A stretch of DNA of 64,000 bases from Saccharothrix sp. ST-888 (GCF_000955975.1 NZ_JYJF01000001.1:251580-315579), one strand, 5' to 3'. Counted from the first letter of the stretch, positions 15,880-24,832 are shown. The notes: generated from the sequence alone by a model not told the origin. Program-made: numbers and translations.

Positions 15880-17493
15880 CTACGGGCGCTCGCGCAGTCG
15901 GGGCAGCGGGACGGCGAGCAGGGCGGCCAGGAGGGCGATGCGCGGGGCGAGTTGGTCCACCTGGATGTGCTCCTCGCGTGCGTGCGGGCCGGCCCCGACC
16001 GCGCCCAGACCGTCCAGGGTGGGCAGGCCGCGTGCACCCGCCAGGTTGGTGTCGCCCGCACCGCCCGCCGGGGCGCCGTCCAGCTTCTGGCCGAGAACCG
16101 CCGCCAGCGACCGGACGTGCCGCAGCAGCGGGTTGCCCGAACGCTCCGGCCAGGCCGGCCGGCTGGAGAGGACCTCCGTGCGGACCCGGGCGCCGGGTCG
16201 CAGAGCGGTCAGGTGCGCGAGGTTGTCGAGGGTGTTCCGCTCGGCCTCCGCCGTGGCGAAGCGCAGGCCGAGCTCGGCCTCGGCCCGCCCGGCCACCACG
16301 TTGGCCCTGGTGCCGCCGGTGATCCGGCCGGCGTTGAGCTCGGTGCCGGGCAGCCTGGCCAGACTGCGTACGGCGACCAGCTGGTCGACCAGTTCGTCCA
16401 CGGCCGACACGCCCTGGGCCGCGTGGTTGCCCGCGTGCGCCTCACGACCGGTGACGGTCAGCCGGACTCTGGTGCTGCCGCGCCGCGCGGTCTTGAGCCG
16501 ACCGTCCGGGTGCGGCGGTTCGAGGCCCAGGACGGCTGCTGCGCCCGGAAGTTGGCGTTCCACCAGCCGTCGGCCGTCGGGACTGCCGATCTCCTCGTCC
16601 GCGACCACCACCAGCCGGACCGGCCGATGCGGCCGCTCCCCCAGGTCGGCGAGCAGTGCGAACGCACCTTCCAGCAGCGCCAGCCCGGCCTTCATGTCCA
16701 GCACACCGGGGCCGCTGAGCAGGCCGTCCTGCTCCTGGACCGGCCAGTCCTGGAGCGTCCCGACCGGCCAGACCGTGTCGTGGTGGCCCACCACCAGGAG
16801 GTGCGGGAGGGTCTCGTCCCGGCCGGGCCAGGTGAGCAGCAGGTGGTCCCCCGCAGGCCCCGGCTCGCGGCGCACCTCGGCACCGGTGGCGCGGAACCCG
16901 GCGGCCAACTCCTCGGCCAGCGCGTCCAGCCGGGGCGCGTCCCCGGACGGCGACTCCATCCGGGCCAGGTCGGCGCAGCGGCGGCGGACGGCACCGGCCA
17001 GCGTGCGGGCACGAGCGCTCAACGCCTGCGGCAACCCCGGCAGCGCGGCCGTGCCGGCGGCCTCCCCGCCCTCGGCCGCACCGTCGAACCCCGCCCCGGC
17101 CCCCGCTCCAGCCCCGGGCCCGGCTCCAACTACGGCCTCGGCCGCCGACGGGCGTGCGGCCGCCGCTCGGGCGGACGACGCCGGCGCCGACGCCGTTGCT
17201 GCCGAGGCCGACGTCGATGATGCTTTCGACGCAGTACGGGACACGATCTTGCTCGAACTCGCGGGCTGCCGGGTGGCGACGTGCACCCCAACGGCGTTGG
17301 CACCGTCGGCGTGGACAGTACGGACACCAACCGCCCGTGCGCTCGCTGCGGCGTACGCGCTCACAGTCTGCGGGCCGCCGGGACGGGAACTCGCGGGCCG
17401 GGGCCCGGAACTGGACACGGGACCGGGAGCAGCGCCGGGAACGGAGCTGGGACTGGGGACAGGACTGGGACTCGGGCCGGTACCAGGACTCAT
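15880..17493 (-). CDS. M20 family metallopeptidase (carboxypeptidase G2-like) with long low-complexity N-terminus
   Basis: 537 residues from an ATG six bases behind GGGGAGG. Residues 1 to about 155 are Pro/Ser/Ala/Gly-rich with no domain. The M20 catalytic domain follows with metal ligands in VVGHHDTVWPVG, SGPGVLDMKAGLALL, VVVADEEIGSPDG (catalytic Glu-Glu) and the late His in AVGAGPHAREEHI, plus the dimerisation lid (VTGREAHAGNHAAQGVSA). Usual family length is about 380, so the extension is atypical; later GTG codons (around residues 84 or 121) are alternative starts. Substrate probably an N-acyl amino acid or peptide. It stands alone. Confidence 0.8.
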   Translation of the reverse strand: MSPGTGPSPSPVPSPSSVPGAAPGPVSSSGPRPASSRPGGPQTVSAYAAASARAVGVRTVHADGANAVGVHVATRQPASSSKIVSRTASKASSTSASAATASAPASSARAAAARPSAAEAVVGAGPGAGAGAGAGFDGAAEGGEAAGTAALPGLPQALSARARTLAGAVRRRCADLARMESPSGDAPRLDALAEELAAGFRATGAEVRREPGPAGDHLLLTWPGRDETLPHLLVVGHHDTVWPVGTLQDWPVQEQDGLLSGPGVLDMKAGLALLEGAFALLADLGERPHRPVRLVVVADEEIGSPDGRRLVERQLPGAAAVLGLEPPHPDGRLKTARRGSTRVRLTVTGREAHAGNHAAQGVSAVDELVDQLVAVRSLARLPGTELNAGRITGGTRANVVAGRAEAELGLRFATAEAERNTLDNLAHLTALRPGARVRTEVLSSRPAWPERSGNPLLRHVRSLAAVLGQKLDGAPAGGAGDTNLAGARGLPTLDGLGAVGAGPHAREEHIQVDQLAPRIALLAALLAVPLPRLRERP

Positions 17494-18147
17494 CGGACGC
17501 CTCCCCGGCCACCGCTGGTATACCTGCACCGGCAGCCGCAGATTCGGTCCGGCAACGCCAGTTGGTGCGACCTCGGGCTGGGCAACACTGGGTCCTCCTC
17601 GCTCGGTCCGGCGGCCCCGGCTGGACCCGGGGCCCCGTGGACGGCAGCCTCCTGATCCATCGGCGCGCTTGAGGCACCGGCGCAGGGGAAGCCGAGAAGT
17701 GAGCCTAGAAGATTGGTTCATTCCCCTGCGAGGTGGCCCATGTACTACGTCGCGTCGACCGGCGGGCGAGGGCGGCGGCCCGGCGGGACGGTTCCCGGTC
17801 GGGCACAGAGCTCGGGCCTGGGGCAACGCACGAGCGCGGTCCCGGGATCGCGCCCACTTCCACGATGGACCTCCATCGGCATCACTGCATCGCGAAGCCG
17901 CAACACCCGGCCGATCCACGCCCGATGGGTGATGAACGCTCAGCGTTTGGTACCAGATTGGCGATCGAGGGAAGGACGACCGGCGCGCACCGCTTCACGC
18001 GACCTGGGGACTTCGAGCCGGGCGCGACCAGGACCCACGGGGACCGCAGGAATCACGGGCGCCAGGCGCACCAGCCGGGAGCCGGCCGACGGCGGATGAC
18101 GGCTGGCGGCTGGCAGCTGGCGGACGGCGGAGATCAGATGTCAGATT
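17494..18147. other. Intergenic region without recognisable gene
   Basis: Between the M20 gene and the aldo/keto reductase operator several frames stay open, but none has a recognisable protein or clear ribosome site. Long open frames are expected by chance at this GC content. Confidence 0.5.
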
Positions 18148-18190
18148 TCGGATGACAGATATTGAAATCTGTCATCCGACATGCCATAGT
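18148..18190 (+). promoter_or_regulatory. Inverted-repeat operator overlapping a promoter
   Basis: TCGGATGACAGAT at 18148-18160 and its exact complement at 18167-18179 are separated by ATTGAA. A sigma70-like promoter is embedded: TTGAAA at 18162-18167 and CATAGT at 18185-18190 with 17 bases between. A dimeric repressor bound here would block the promoter of the aldo/keto reductase-TetR pair. The TetR protein encoded at 19343 is the natural candidate. Confidence 0.7.
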
Positions 18191-18255
18191 CGATACCGCC
18201 AGGGCGCCCCGCCCAGCACGACCCGACGACCGTCCGCCACCAGGGAGCACACACC

Positions 18256-19263
18256 GTGAGCACCACCCCCGCCCGCGCCACGCTCGGCGCCAGCGCCTTC
18301 ACCACCTCCGCCCTCGGCCTTGGCCTCATGGGCATGTCAGACCTCTACGGCCCGGCCGACGAGGCCGAGAGCATCGCCACCATCCACGCCGCTATGGACG
18401 CCGGGGTCACCCTGCTCGACACCGGTGACTTCTACGGCATGGGCCACAACGAGCTGCTGATCCGTGAGGCGCTGCGCGGCCGCAACCGCGAGAGCGTCGA
18501 GATCAGCGTCAAGTTCGGCGCCCAGCGCGGCCCGGACGGCAGCTGGGTCGGCTACGACGCCAGTCCCGCCGCCACCAAGACCGCGCTCGCGTACACGCTG
18601 CGCCGCCTGGGCACCGACCACATCGACGTCTACCGCCCGGCCCGGCTGGACCCGAAGGTCCCGATCGAGGAGACCGTCGGCACCATCGCCGAGCTGGTCA
18701 AGGCCGGCTACGTCCGCCACATCGGCCTGTCCGAGGTGGGTGCGGAGACCCTGCGCCGTGCCGCCGCGGTCCACCCGATCAGCGACCTGCAGATCGAGTA
18801 CTCACTGCTCTCCCGCAGCCTGGAGGCCGAGGTGCTGCCCACCGCGCGTGCCCTGAACATCGGGATCACCGCGTACGGCGTGCTCTCCCGCGGTCTGCTG
18901 AGCGGTCACTGGACCAGCAGCCGCGAGATGAACGCGACCGACTTCCGCGGCCACAGCCCGCGCTTCCAGGGCGAGAACCTCACCCACAACCTCCGGCTGG
19001 TCGAGGCCCTGCGCGCGATCGCCGGGGCCAAGGGCGCCAGCGTCGCCCAGGTCGCCATCGCCTGGGTCGCCTCGCGCGGCTCGGACATCGTGCCGCTGGT
19101 CGGCGCCCGCCGCCGCGACCGCCTGGCCGAGGCTCTCGGCGCCCTGGACGTCGCCCTCACCCCGGCCGACCTCGGGGCCATCGAGGCAGCGGTCCCGGCA
19201 GGCGCCGCCGCAGGCGACAGGTACGCTGCGGCACAGATGGCCCACCTCGACAGCGAGCACTGA
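18256..19263 (+). CDS. Aldo/keto reductase
   Basis: 335 residues, GTG start behind GGGAG. Typical AKR features: LGLGLMGMSDLYGP, DAGVTLLDTGDFYGMGHNE (catalytic Asp and Tyr), LRRLGTDHIDVYRPARLDP, YVRHIGLSEVGAETLRRA and IVPLVGARRRDRLAEAL (cofactor binding). One oddity is YRPARLDP where most relatives have the catalytic-region His (YQPHR type). It reduces aldehydes or ketones with NADPH. First gene of a pair with a TetR regulator behind an inverted-repeat operator. Confidence 0.9.
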   Translation: MSTTPARATLGASAFTTSALGLGLMGMSDLYGPADEAESIATIHAAMDAGVTLLDTGDFYGMGHNELLIREALRGRNRESVEISVKFGAQRGPDGSWVGYDASPAATKTALAYTLRRLGTDHIDVYRPARLDPKVPIEETVGTIAELVKAGYVRHIGLSEVGAETLRRAAAVHPISDLQIEYSLLSRSLEAEVLPTARALNIGITAYGVLSRGLLSGHWTSSREMNATDFRGHSPRFQGENLTHNLRLVEALRAIAGAKGASVAQVAIAWVASRGSDIVPLVGARRRDRLAEALGALDVALTPADLGAIEAAVPAGAAAGDRYAAAQMAHLDSEH

Positions 19264-19342
19264 CACCGGTCGGACCGCACCGCGAGGCGCCAGTACCGAC
19301 CCGACCGCCGGCCCGTAACCGCACCGAAGGACGTACCCCGCC

Positions 19343-19930
19343 GTGACCACGGACAGCACACTCACTCCCGAGCAGATCCTGAGCGCGGCGGAGGACGTCC
19401 TGCGGCGGTTCGGACCGGCCAAGGCCACCGTGGTGGACATCGCCCGCGCGCTCGGCGTCAGCCACGGCAGCGTCTACCGCCACTTCCCCAGCAAGGCCGC
19501 GCTCCGCGAGGCCGTCACCCAGCGGTGGCTCGACCAGGCGCACCACGCCCTCGCCGCGATCACCGTGGAGCGCGGCCCGGCCGCCGAGCGCCTGCACCGG
19601 TGGCTGGCGACGCTCTTCGCCGCCAAGCGCAAGAAGGCACTGGACGACCCCGAGATGTTCGCCACCTACATGACGCTGGTCAACGAGCTCTCGGCCGCCG
19701 TCGAGGCGCACATCGAGACCCTGACCGCCCAGATCGCCACGATCATCCAGGACGGCATCCACCAGGGCGAGTTCCACCCGACCCACGTGGCCACCGCCGC
19801 ACGCGCCGTCTTCCAGGCCACCGCGCACTTCCACGACCCGGCCCACGCCGCCGAGTGGACCGACCCGAAGTCCGAGGCCGACTTCGAGGCCCTCTGGAAC
19901 CTCCTCCTCGCCGGCCTCCGCTCCCGCTGA
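19343..19930 (+). CDS. TetR family transcriptional regulator
   Basis: 195 residues, GTG start. The N-terminal TetR HTH is clear: ILSAAEDVLRRFGPAKATVVD, then ALGVSHGSVYRHFPSKAAL (about residues 10-58). The C-terminal ligand domain resembles the TetR_C/YbjK type with FHDPAHAAEW near the end. It lies 79 bases after the aldo/keto reductase gene in the same direction, and probably represses the pair through the operator at 18148-18179 until an electrophile or other ligand binds. Confidence 0.88.
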   Translation: MTTDSTLTPEQILSAAEDVLRRFGPAKATVVDIARALGVSHGSVYRHFPSKAALREAVTQRWLDQAHHALAAITVERGPAAERLHRWLATLFAAKRKKALDDPEMFATYMTLVNELSAAVEAHIETLTAQIATIIQDGIHQGEFHPTHVATAARAVFQATAHFHDPAHAAEWTDPKSEADFEALWNLLLAGLRSR

Positions 19931-20086
19931 CACCTCGGCCGCGCCGAGGCCGCCCACCACGGCCGAGGCGGACCAGCGGGGCGCGGAGAGGAGAAAGCGG
20001 GAAATACGTTCGCGCGCAGCCGCCGCGAGCGGGCACGATGTCGTGCTCCAGCAGCTCTCGGATGCTGCTCCCAAACGGAGGATGAC

Positions 20087-20992
20087 GTGCGCACTCCCCG
20101 GTCGGCCCTCGACAGTCTGCGGGGTCTCGCCCTCGGCGACGCCTTCGGCGACCGCTGGTTCAGCGTCGACAACAGCGAGGCCGACGCCCGACTCGCCGCC
20201 CGTATTCCACGCCGGGCGCCGTGGCACTGGACGGACGACACGGCGATGGCGCTGGTCCTCTTCCAACACCTGCTCCGGCACGGCGAGATCAGGCAGGCGG
20301 AGCTGGCGCGGGCGTTCGCCGACGCCTACACCGCCGACCCCGCGCGCAAGTACGGGCCGTCCATGCACCAGGTGCTGCGGGCGATCCACGAGGGCGGCGA
20401 CTGGCAGGCCGTCACCTCGGGGATGTTCAACGGCCAGGGCTCGTACGGGAACGGGGCGGCGATGCGGGTCGCACCGCTCGGCGCCTGGTTCGCCGACGAT
20501 CTCGACCGGGTCGCCGAGCAGGCCGAACTCTCCGCGCTCACCACGCACTTCAACCCCGAGGCGGTCGCCGGGGCGGTGGCGGTCGCGCTCGCGGCGGCGG
20601 TCGCGGCCCGCAGCCGGGGCCAATCCGCTCCCGGCCGGGTGGAGTTGCTCACCCGGATCGCCGAGTCGCTGCCGGACTCCGACGTACGGTCGGGTCTACG
20701 GGTGGCGGCCCGGTTCCCGGAGGGTACGTCCGTCCGGCATGCGGCAGCCGTGCTCGGGTCCGGGTTGCAGATCTCCGCGCCGGACACCGTGCCGTTCGCC
20801 CTCTGGTGCGCGGCAGGGCAGTTGGACTCACTGCCGGAGGCGATCTGGGACACCCTCGGCGGCTGGGGCGACATGGACACCACCTGCGCCATCGCGGCGG
20901 GGGTCGTCGCCGCCCGCACCGGCTGCGCCGAGGTGCCGTCGAGCTGGACCGCCGCACAGGAGGATCTGCCCGGCTGGGTCGCCGGGGTGTGA
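20087..20992 (+). CDS. ADP-ribosylglycohydrolase family protein
   Basis: 301 residues, GTG start six bases behind GGAGG. DraG/ARH family: LRGLALGDAFGDRWF, HWTDDTAMALVLFQHLL (Mg-binding TDDT), GSYGNGAAMRVAPLGAWF and the C-terminal GGWGDMDTTCAIAAGVVAAR with its second acidic metal site. Such enzymes remove ADP-ribose from proteins or small molecules. A two-sided terminator follows. Confidence 0.9.
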   Translation: MRTPRSALDSLRGLALGDAFGDRWFSVDNSEADARLAARIPRRAPWHWTDDTAMALVLFQHLLRHGEIRQAELARAFADAYTADPARKYGPSMHQVLRAIHEGGDWQAVTSGMFNGQGSYGNGAAMRVAPLGAWFADDLDRVAEQAELSALTTHFNPEAVAGAVAVALAAAVAARSRGQSAPGRVELLTRIAESLPDSDVRSGLRVAARFPEGTSVRHAAAVLGSGLQISAPDTVPFALWCAAGQLDSLPEAIWDTLGGWGDMDTTCAIAAGVVAARTGCAEVPSSWTAAQEDLPGWVAGV

Positions 20993-21014
20993 GCCCGTAC
21001 CCGAACGGCAGGGA

Positions 21015-21044
21015 CGGTGGGTCCGCGTCGCGGCGGACCCACCG
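21015..21044. terminator. Bidirectional terminator between convergent genes
   Basis: CGGTGGGTCCGC (21015-21026) pairs exactly with 21033-21044 over a GTCGCG loop. It lies between the stops of the ADP-ribosylglycohydrolase gene and the minus-strand GlsB-like gene. Confidence 0.75.
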
Positions 21045-21050
21045 GCCTTG

Positions 21051-21317
21051 TCAGTCGCGGGAGTTGCCGAAGATCAGCCGGTAGGCGATCAGGAGCACCA
21101 GCGAGCCGACTATTGCCGCGCCCCAGGTGGCGGGGTCGTAGAAGTGCTTGGCCACCGACCGGTGCAGGAAGGTCGCCGAGAGCCAGCCCCCCACGAAGGA
21201 ACCGGCGATACCGATCAGGGTGGTGCCGATGAGGCCGCCCGGGTCACGTCCGGGCAGCAGGATTTTCGCGATTGCCCCGGCCAGCACGCCGAGGATGATC
21301 CAGCTGATGAATCCCAT
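21051..21317 (-). CDS. GlsB/YeaQ/YmgE family stress-response membrane protein
   Basis: 88 residues with three hydrophobic segments. MGFISWIILGVLAGAIAKIL, LPGRDPGGLIGTTLIGIAGS and FVGGWL are the family signature (transglycosylase-associated protein). GGAGAG lies a few bases upstream of the ATG. Homologues are induced by envelope, acid or general stress; their molecular role is not defined. Confidence 0.9.
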   Translation of the reverse strand: MGFISWIILGVLAGAIAKILLPGRDPGGLIGTTLIGIAGSFVGGWLSATFLHRSVAKHFYDPATWGAAIVGSLVLLIAYRLIFGNSRD

Positions 21318-21484
21318 ACGTCTCTCCAACCCTTCGCCGCGCTGCCGAGCGCAACCGTACTGCCACCGAGGACGCGTACCGCTGCCGGATCGGTTCCAGC
21401 CCGCAGCCGACCGGGGTAGGACTCCCGAGCATCGCCGTGGCCGATGACCCCGATCCCCGAGCAGCGGGCCCGGATCCGGGGGCT

Positions 21485-21498
21485 TCATGAAGTCATGA
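21485..21498. promoter_or_regulatory. TCATGA direct repeat upstream of the two-component genes
   Basis: TCATGA occurs at 21485-21490 and 21493-21498, eight bases apart, about 130 bases before the response regulator ATG. OmpR-type regulators bind short direct repeats, so this may be an autoregulatory site. The rest of 21318-21628 carries no gene. Confidence 0.3.
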
Positions 21499-21628
21499 GA
21501 GGGTCGGGCGGTCCCGGCACCCCGAGCCCTGCGCGACGAGCGCGGCATCGCAGGTCTCCAGCCCCCAAAGGAGCAGCCGTCGCGGGAGCAGCCGGAGCCA
21601 AGGGCACGAGGACGAAGGAAGCAGAGCC

Positions 21629-22489
21629 ATGACCACGGGACGCGTACTGATCGCGGACGACGACGCCGCCATCCGTCGCTCGCTGGAGCGCGGGCTGCGG
21701 CTGAGCGGGTTCACCGTGCTGCTCGCCGAGGACGGTCCCGGCGCACTACGACTGCTCACCGGGAGCGGTAACAGGAGCGGCACCGGGGCCGCGACCGGAG
21801 CCACGGTCGGAGCCGCGCCCGACGTCGTGGTGCTCGATGTCTCGATGCCGGGCCTGAGCGGCACCGAGGTGTGCCGAACCCTGCGGGCGAAGGGCGACGA
21901 CACGCCGGTGCTGATGCTCTCGGCACTGGACGAGGTCGCGGACCGGGTCGCCGGGCTCCAGGCCGGGGCCGACGACTACCTGGTCAAGCCGTTCGCCCTG
22001 GAGGAACTCGTGCTGCGGATCAGGGCGCTGCTCCGCCGCCGGACACCCCCGCCCGCAGCCGGAGCTGCCGATCCGCCGCCCTCCCCGGTCCTGCGCGCCG
22101 GACCGCTGGAGATCGACCCCGCCACCCGCCAGGCACATCTCGACGGCCTGGAACTCCAGCTCACCAGAAGGGAGTTCGAGCTGCTGGTGCAGCTGGTCAG
22201 AAACGTCGGCCTGGTGCTCACCCGGGACCAGTTGCTCGACCGGGTCTGGGGCTACGACTTCGAGGTGCGGACCGACGCCGTCGACACGTTCATCAGCTAT
22301 CTCCGGCGCAAGCTGGAGGAGGGCGGACGCCCCCGGCTGATCCACACCGTCCGCGGCGTCGGCTTCGTGCTGCGCCCGCCCAGCCCCCGGGTTGCCCAGG
22401 AGCCCGCCGGCACCCGAGTCGTCCCGGAGCCGCCCGGCCGTCCGGTCCAGCCGCAGCGGCGCAGAGCCGGAGAGGCGCGCGGCCGATGA
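21629..22489 (+). CDS. OmpR/PhoB-family response regulator
   Basis: 286 residues. Receiver domain: LIADDDAAIRRSLERGL (acidic pocket), phosphoacceptor Asp in VVVLDVSMPGLSG, and VKPFALEEL (Lys). The winged-helix output domain has LTRREFELLVQLVRNVGLVL, then DQLLDRVWGYDF and HTVRGVGFVL. A Gly/Thr/Ala-rich insertion (GSGNRSGTGAATGATVG) between receiver helix 2 and strand 3 is unusual. The C-terminal tail is Pro/Arg-rich. It overlaps the histidine kinase gene by four bases (ATGA). Confidence 0.93.
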   Translation: MTTGRVLIADDDAAIRRSLERGLRLSGFTVLLAEDGPGALRLLTGSGNRSGTGAATGATVGAAPDVVVLDVSMPGLSGTEVCRTLRAKGDDTPVLMLSALDEVADRVAGLQAGADDYLVKPFALEELVLRIRALLRRRTPPPAAGAADPPPSPVLRAGPLEIDPATRQAHLDGLELQLTRREFELLVQLVRNVGLVLTRDQLLDRVWGYDFEVRTDAVDTFISYLRRKLEEGGRPRLIHTVRGVGFVLRPPSPRVAQEPAGTRVVPEPPGRPVQPQRRRAGEARGR

Positions 22490-24009
22490 GACTCTCGACC
22501 CGGATCGCGCTCTCGGTGACCGTCCTGGTACCGCTGCTGGTGCTGGCCGCCGGGCTGCTGGTGCTGGGACTGGTCGGCCGCGACCTGCGGCATCAGCAGG
22601 ACACCCGGCTCCAGGACCGGGCCTCGCTCGTCCGAACCGACGTCCGGGCGCTGCTGACGGCCGACCGGGGCGGGCGCCCCCGGGTCGAGCAGAGCCAGCA
22701 TCGCAAGGTGCTTGCCGACTCCCTCGACGCGGGGATCCGGGTGGTGGCGGCGGACGGCACGGTGGTCCTGACCGGCGGTCCGCAGCCCACCGACCCGGCG
22801 CGGCTGCCCGCGGCGACCCCGGACGGCCCGGCCACCGTCCGGGACAAGGGCCACGCCTGGCGGGTTCTGGCGGTACCACTGGACGGCCAGGCGCCCGGAA
22901 CGCTCTGGCTGCTCGCCCCGGCCTCGGCCACCGAGCCGGAGCTCGCCGCGGTACGGCGGCGAGTGCTGCTGGTGGCCCTGCTCACCGCACCCGTCTCGGG
23001 ACTGCTGGCCTATGCCCTGGCCGACCGGGCCACCGCCTCGCTGCGCCGGCTCAGCCGCCGCGCGCACGAGCTGGACCCCGGAGCCGGTGCGGCCGGCTTC
23101 GCCACCGAGCGGGCCAACGTCGCCGAGGTGGACGAACTCGCGGCCTCGATCGCCGGGTTGCTCGCCCGCTACGAGGAGCAGGCCGGGCGCACCGCGCAGG
23201 CGCTGGACACCGCACGGTCGTTCTCCTCGGCAGCCTCGCACGAGTTGCGCACTCCGCTGATGAGCATGCGCACCAACCTGGACGTGCTGGCCGCACACCC
23301 CGATCTCCCGGCCGGGGAACGGGCGGAGGTGACGGCGGACCTGCGGAGCGAGCACGCCCGGCTGCTGGATCTGCTGACCGCGCTGCGCACGCTGGCCCAG
23401 GGCGACCTGGTCGAGCTGACGGCCTTCGACCCGCTGGATCTGGCCGAGTTGACGGACTCGGTGGCGGGCGGGACGGCACGGCGGAGCCCCGAGGCGGTAC
23501 TGACCACCGAGCTGCCCGCCGAGCTCCGGTTCTTCGGCTGGGAGGCGGGCCTGCGGATCCTGCTGGTGAACCTGCTCAACAACGCCGTGGTGCACGGCCG
23601 TTCAACCCCGGCACCAGCACCAACAGGGCCGACCGACACTGCGGGTGCGCGTCCGGCCGGGGCGACGGCGCGGATCGCGGTGCGGCTGCGGGCCGAGGGC
23701 GGGTTCGCGGTGCTCACGGTTGACGACGGCGGACCGGGGATCTCACCGGGCGAGCGCGAGAAGGTCTTCGCCCGCTTCCACCGCCGGCCGGGCAGTCCGG
23801 GTTCGGGGCTCGGCCTGACCCTCGTCGCCCAGCAGGTGGCACTGCACCGGGGCACGGTGACGGTCGGGACTCCTCCGGACGGAGTGGGTTGCAGGTTCGA
23901 GGTCCGCCTGCCGCTGTCGGCCACCGACGCCCCGCCCGCGCAACTGCCCGCCCGGCGCGACTGGCTCTCCGGCCAGGAGCGCGGCCCGAAGGTGCGGCAG
24001 CACCCGTAG
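22486..24009 (+). CDS. Sensor histidine kinase
   Basis: 507 residues: membrane segment near residues 8-30, periplasmic sensor region of about 130 residues, second membrane segment (LLVALLTAPVSGLLAYALA), HAMP, then the kinase. H-box SSAASHELRTPLMSMRTNLD, N-box LLVNLLNNAVVHG, G1 LTVDDGGPGISPGE and G2 GSGLGLTLVAQQVALH are all intact. An Ala/Pro/Thr-rich stretch is inserted after the N-box (about residues 373-390). It pairs with the upstream response regulator. The signal is unknown; the neighbouring secreted protein and lipoprotein genes are plausible targets. Confidence 0.93.
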   Translation: MRLSTRIALSVTVLVPLLVLAAGLLVLGLVGRDLRHQQDTRLQDRASLVRTDVRALLTADRGGRPRVEQSQHRKVLADSLDAGIRVVAADGTVVLTGGPQPTDPARLPAATPDGPATVRDKGHAWRVLAVPLDGQAPGTLWLLAPASATEPELAAVRRRVLLVALLTAPVSGLLAYALADRATASLRRLSRRAHELDPGAGAAGFATERANVAEVDELAASIAGLLARYEEQAGRTAQALDTARSFSSAASHELRTPLMSMRTNLDVLAAHPDLPAGERAEVTADLRSEHARLLDLLTALRTLAQGDLVELTAFDPLDLAELTDSVAGGTARRSPEAVLTTELPAELRFFGWEAGLRILLVNLLNNAVVHGRSTPAPAPTGPTDTAGARPAGATARIAVRLRAEGGFAVLTVDDGGPGISPGEREKVFARFHRRPGSPGSGLGLTLVAQQVALHRGTVTVGTPPDGVGCRFEVRLPLSATDAPPAQLPARRDWLSGQERGPKVRQHP

Positions 24010-24066
24010 GACGGCTGACCGGTCCGACCCGTGAGCCACCCGTGCAGCGGCCCGGCTCCGGATCAC

Positions 24067-24105
24067 AGGGAATCCAGTCCAGGGAATCCAGTCACAGGGA
24101 ATCCA
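24067..24105. repeat. Three direct copies of AGGGAATCCA
   Basis: AGGGAATCCA occurs at 24067-24076, 24081-24090 and 24096-24105 (14- and 15-base periods), between the histidine kinase and the secreted-protein gene at 24183. The arrangement suggests a binding array in the promoter of the next operon, possibly for the adjacent response regulator. Confidence 0.6.
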
Positions 24106-24182
24106 CAAGAACGCCCGCTACCTTCCAGCCACGTCGACTCGCCCAAGGGTCGGCATCCCGTGGCACTGGAGGAGATTCAGCC

Positions 24183-24578
24183 ATGTTCCCGAACCGCAAG
24201 GCCACCGCCGCGCTCGGCGCACTCACCCTGGCCGGCGCCCTGTTCGCCGCCGCTCCCGCTGAGGCGGCGACCAGGACGGCCCCGAAGGGCGACGGTGCTG
24301 CCGCCATCTGCAAGCGCCTGCCCAAGACCGAGAAGCGGGTCGCCGACTCGATCACCCGGCTGAACGGCGACGCCACCGTTCCCGGCTCGATCGCCCGCCT
24401 GGAGCAGCGGGTGGCCAACGCCAAGACGGCCGGCCACACCGAGATCGAGAAGTACCTCAACGACCGGCTCACCTTCCGCAAGAGCCTGCTGCCGACCCTG
24501 CAGACCCGGCAGGCCGACCTGAAGTCCGTGGCGACCTGGTGCGGCGCGCAGGGCGAGGGCACGGCGGCGGCCAAGTGA
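24183..24578 (+). CDS. Secreted hypothetical protein
   Basis: 131 residues with a Sec signal peptide (MFPNRKATAALGALTLAGAL, cleavage after AEA near residue 28). The mature part of about 100 residues is charged and probably helical (RVADSITRLNGDA, ARLEQRVANAKTAGHTEIEK), with one Cys near each end of the mature chain (AAICKRL, TWCGAQG) that could form a disulfide. A GGAGGAG ribosome site precedes the ATG. No family is recognised. It lies directly downstream of the two-component system and is translationally coupled to a lipoprotein gene. Confidence 0.8.
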   Translation: MFPNRKATAALGALTLAGALFAAAPAEAATRTAPKGDGAAAICKRLPKTEKRVADSITRLNGDATVPGSIARLEQRVANAKTAGHTEIEKYLNDRLTFRKSLLPTLQTRQADLKSVATWCGAQGEGTAAAK

Positions 24579-24832
24579 CCGTACGCCGTTCCGCGACTGC
24601 CGTCCTGCTCGCTGCGGCGCTCCTCGGCGCGGCTCCGCTGCTCACGGCCTGCGGACCGACCAGCGCCGCGCCCGCGCCGGCGAACCCCGCGAGTTCGGCC
24701 ACTCCTGCGGCACCTGCGACGCAGGCGGCGGGCGGCAGCGACGACGCCCAACTGAAGGACATGCAGCAGAAGGTGGATGCCGCCGACAGCGCCGCCGCCC
24801 AGGCGGACTCGGACGCGGCCAAGGACAACTGA
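24575..24832 (+). CDS. Small lipoprotein
   Basis: 85 residues, GTG start overlapping the upstream stop (GTGA). Signal peptide with lipobox LLTAC, then an Ala/Pro/Thr-rich linker and a short acidic, helical C-terminus (DAQLKDMQQKVDAADSAAAQ). Probably anchored outside the membrane and acting with the co-encoded secreted protein. No family is recognised. Confidence 0.75.
   Translation: MTVRRSATAVLLAAALLGAAPLLTACGPTSAAPAPANPASSATPAAPATQAAGGSDDAQLKDMQQKVDAADSAAAQADSDAAKDN

Noticed and set aside
14543..17932. Plus-strand open frame of 1129 codons over the paa and M20 genes
   Set aside because: It is antisense to paaA and the M20 peptidase, which have intact motifs; its translation is low-complexity.
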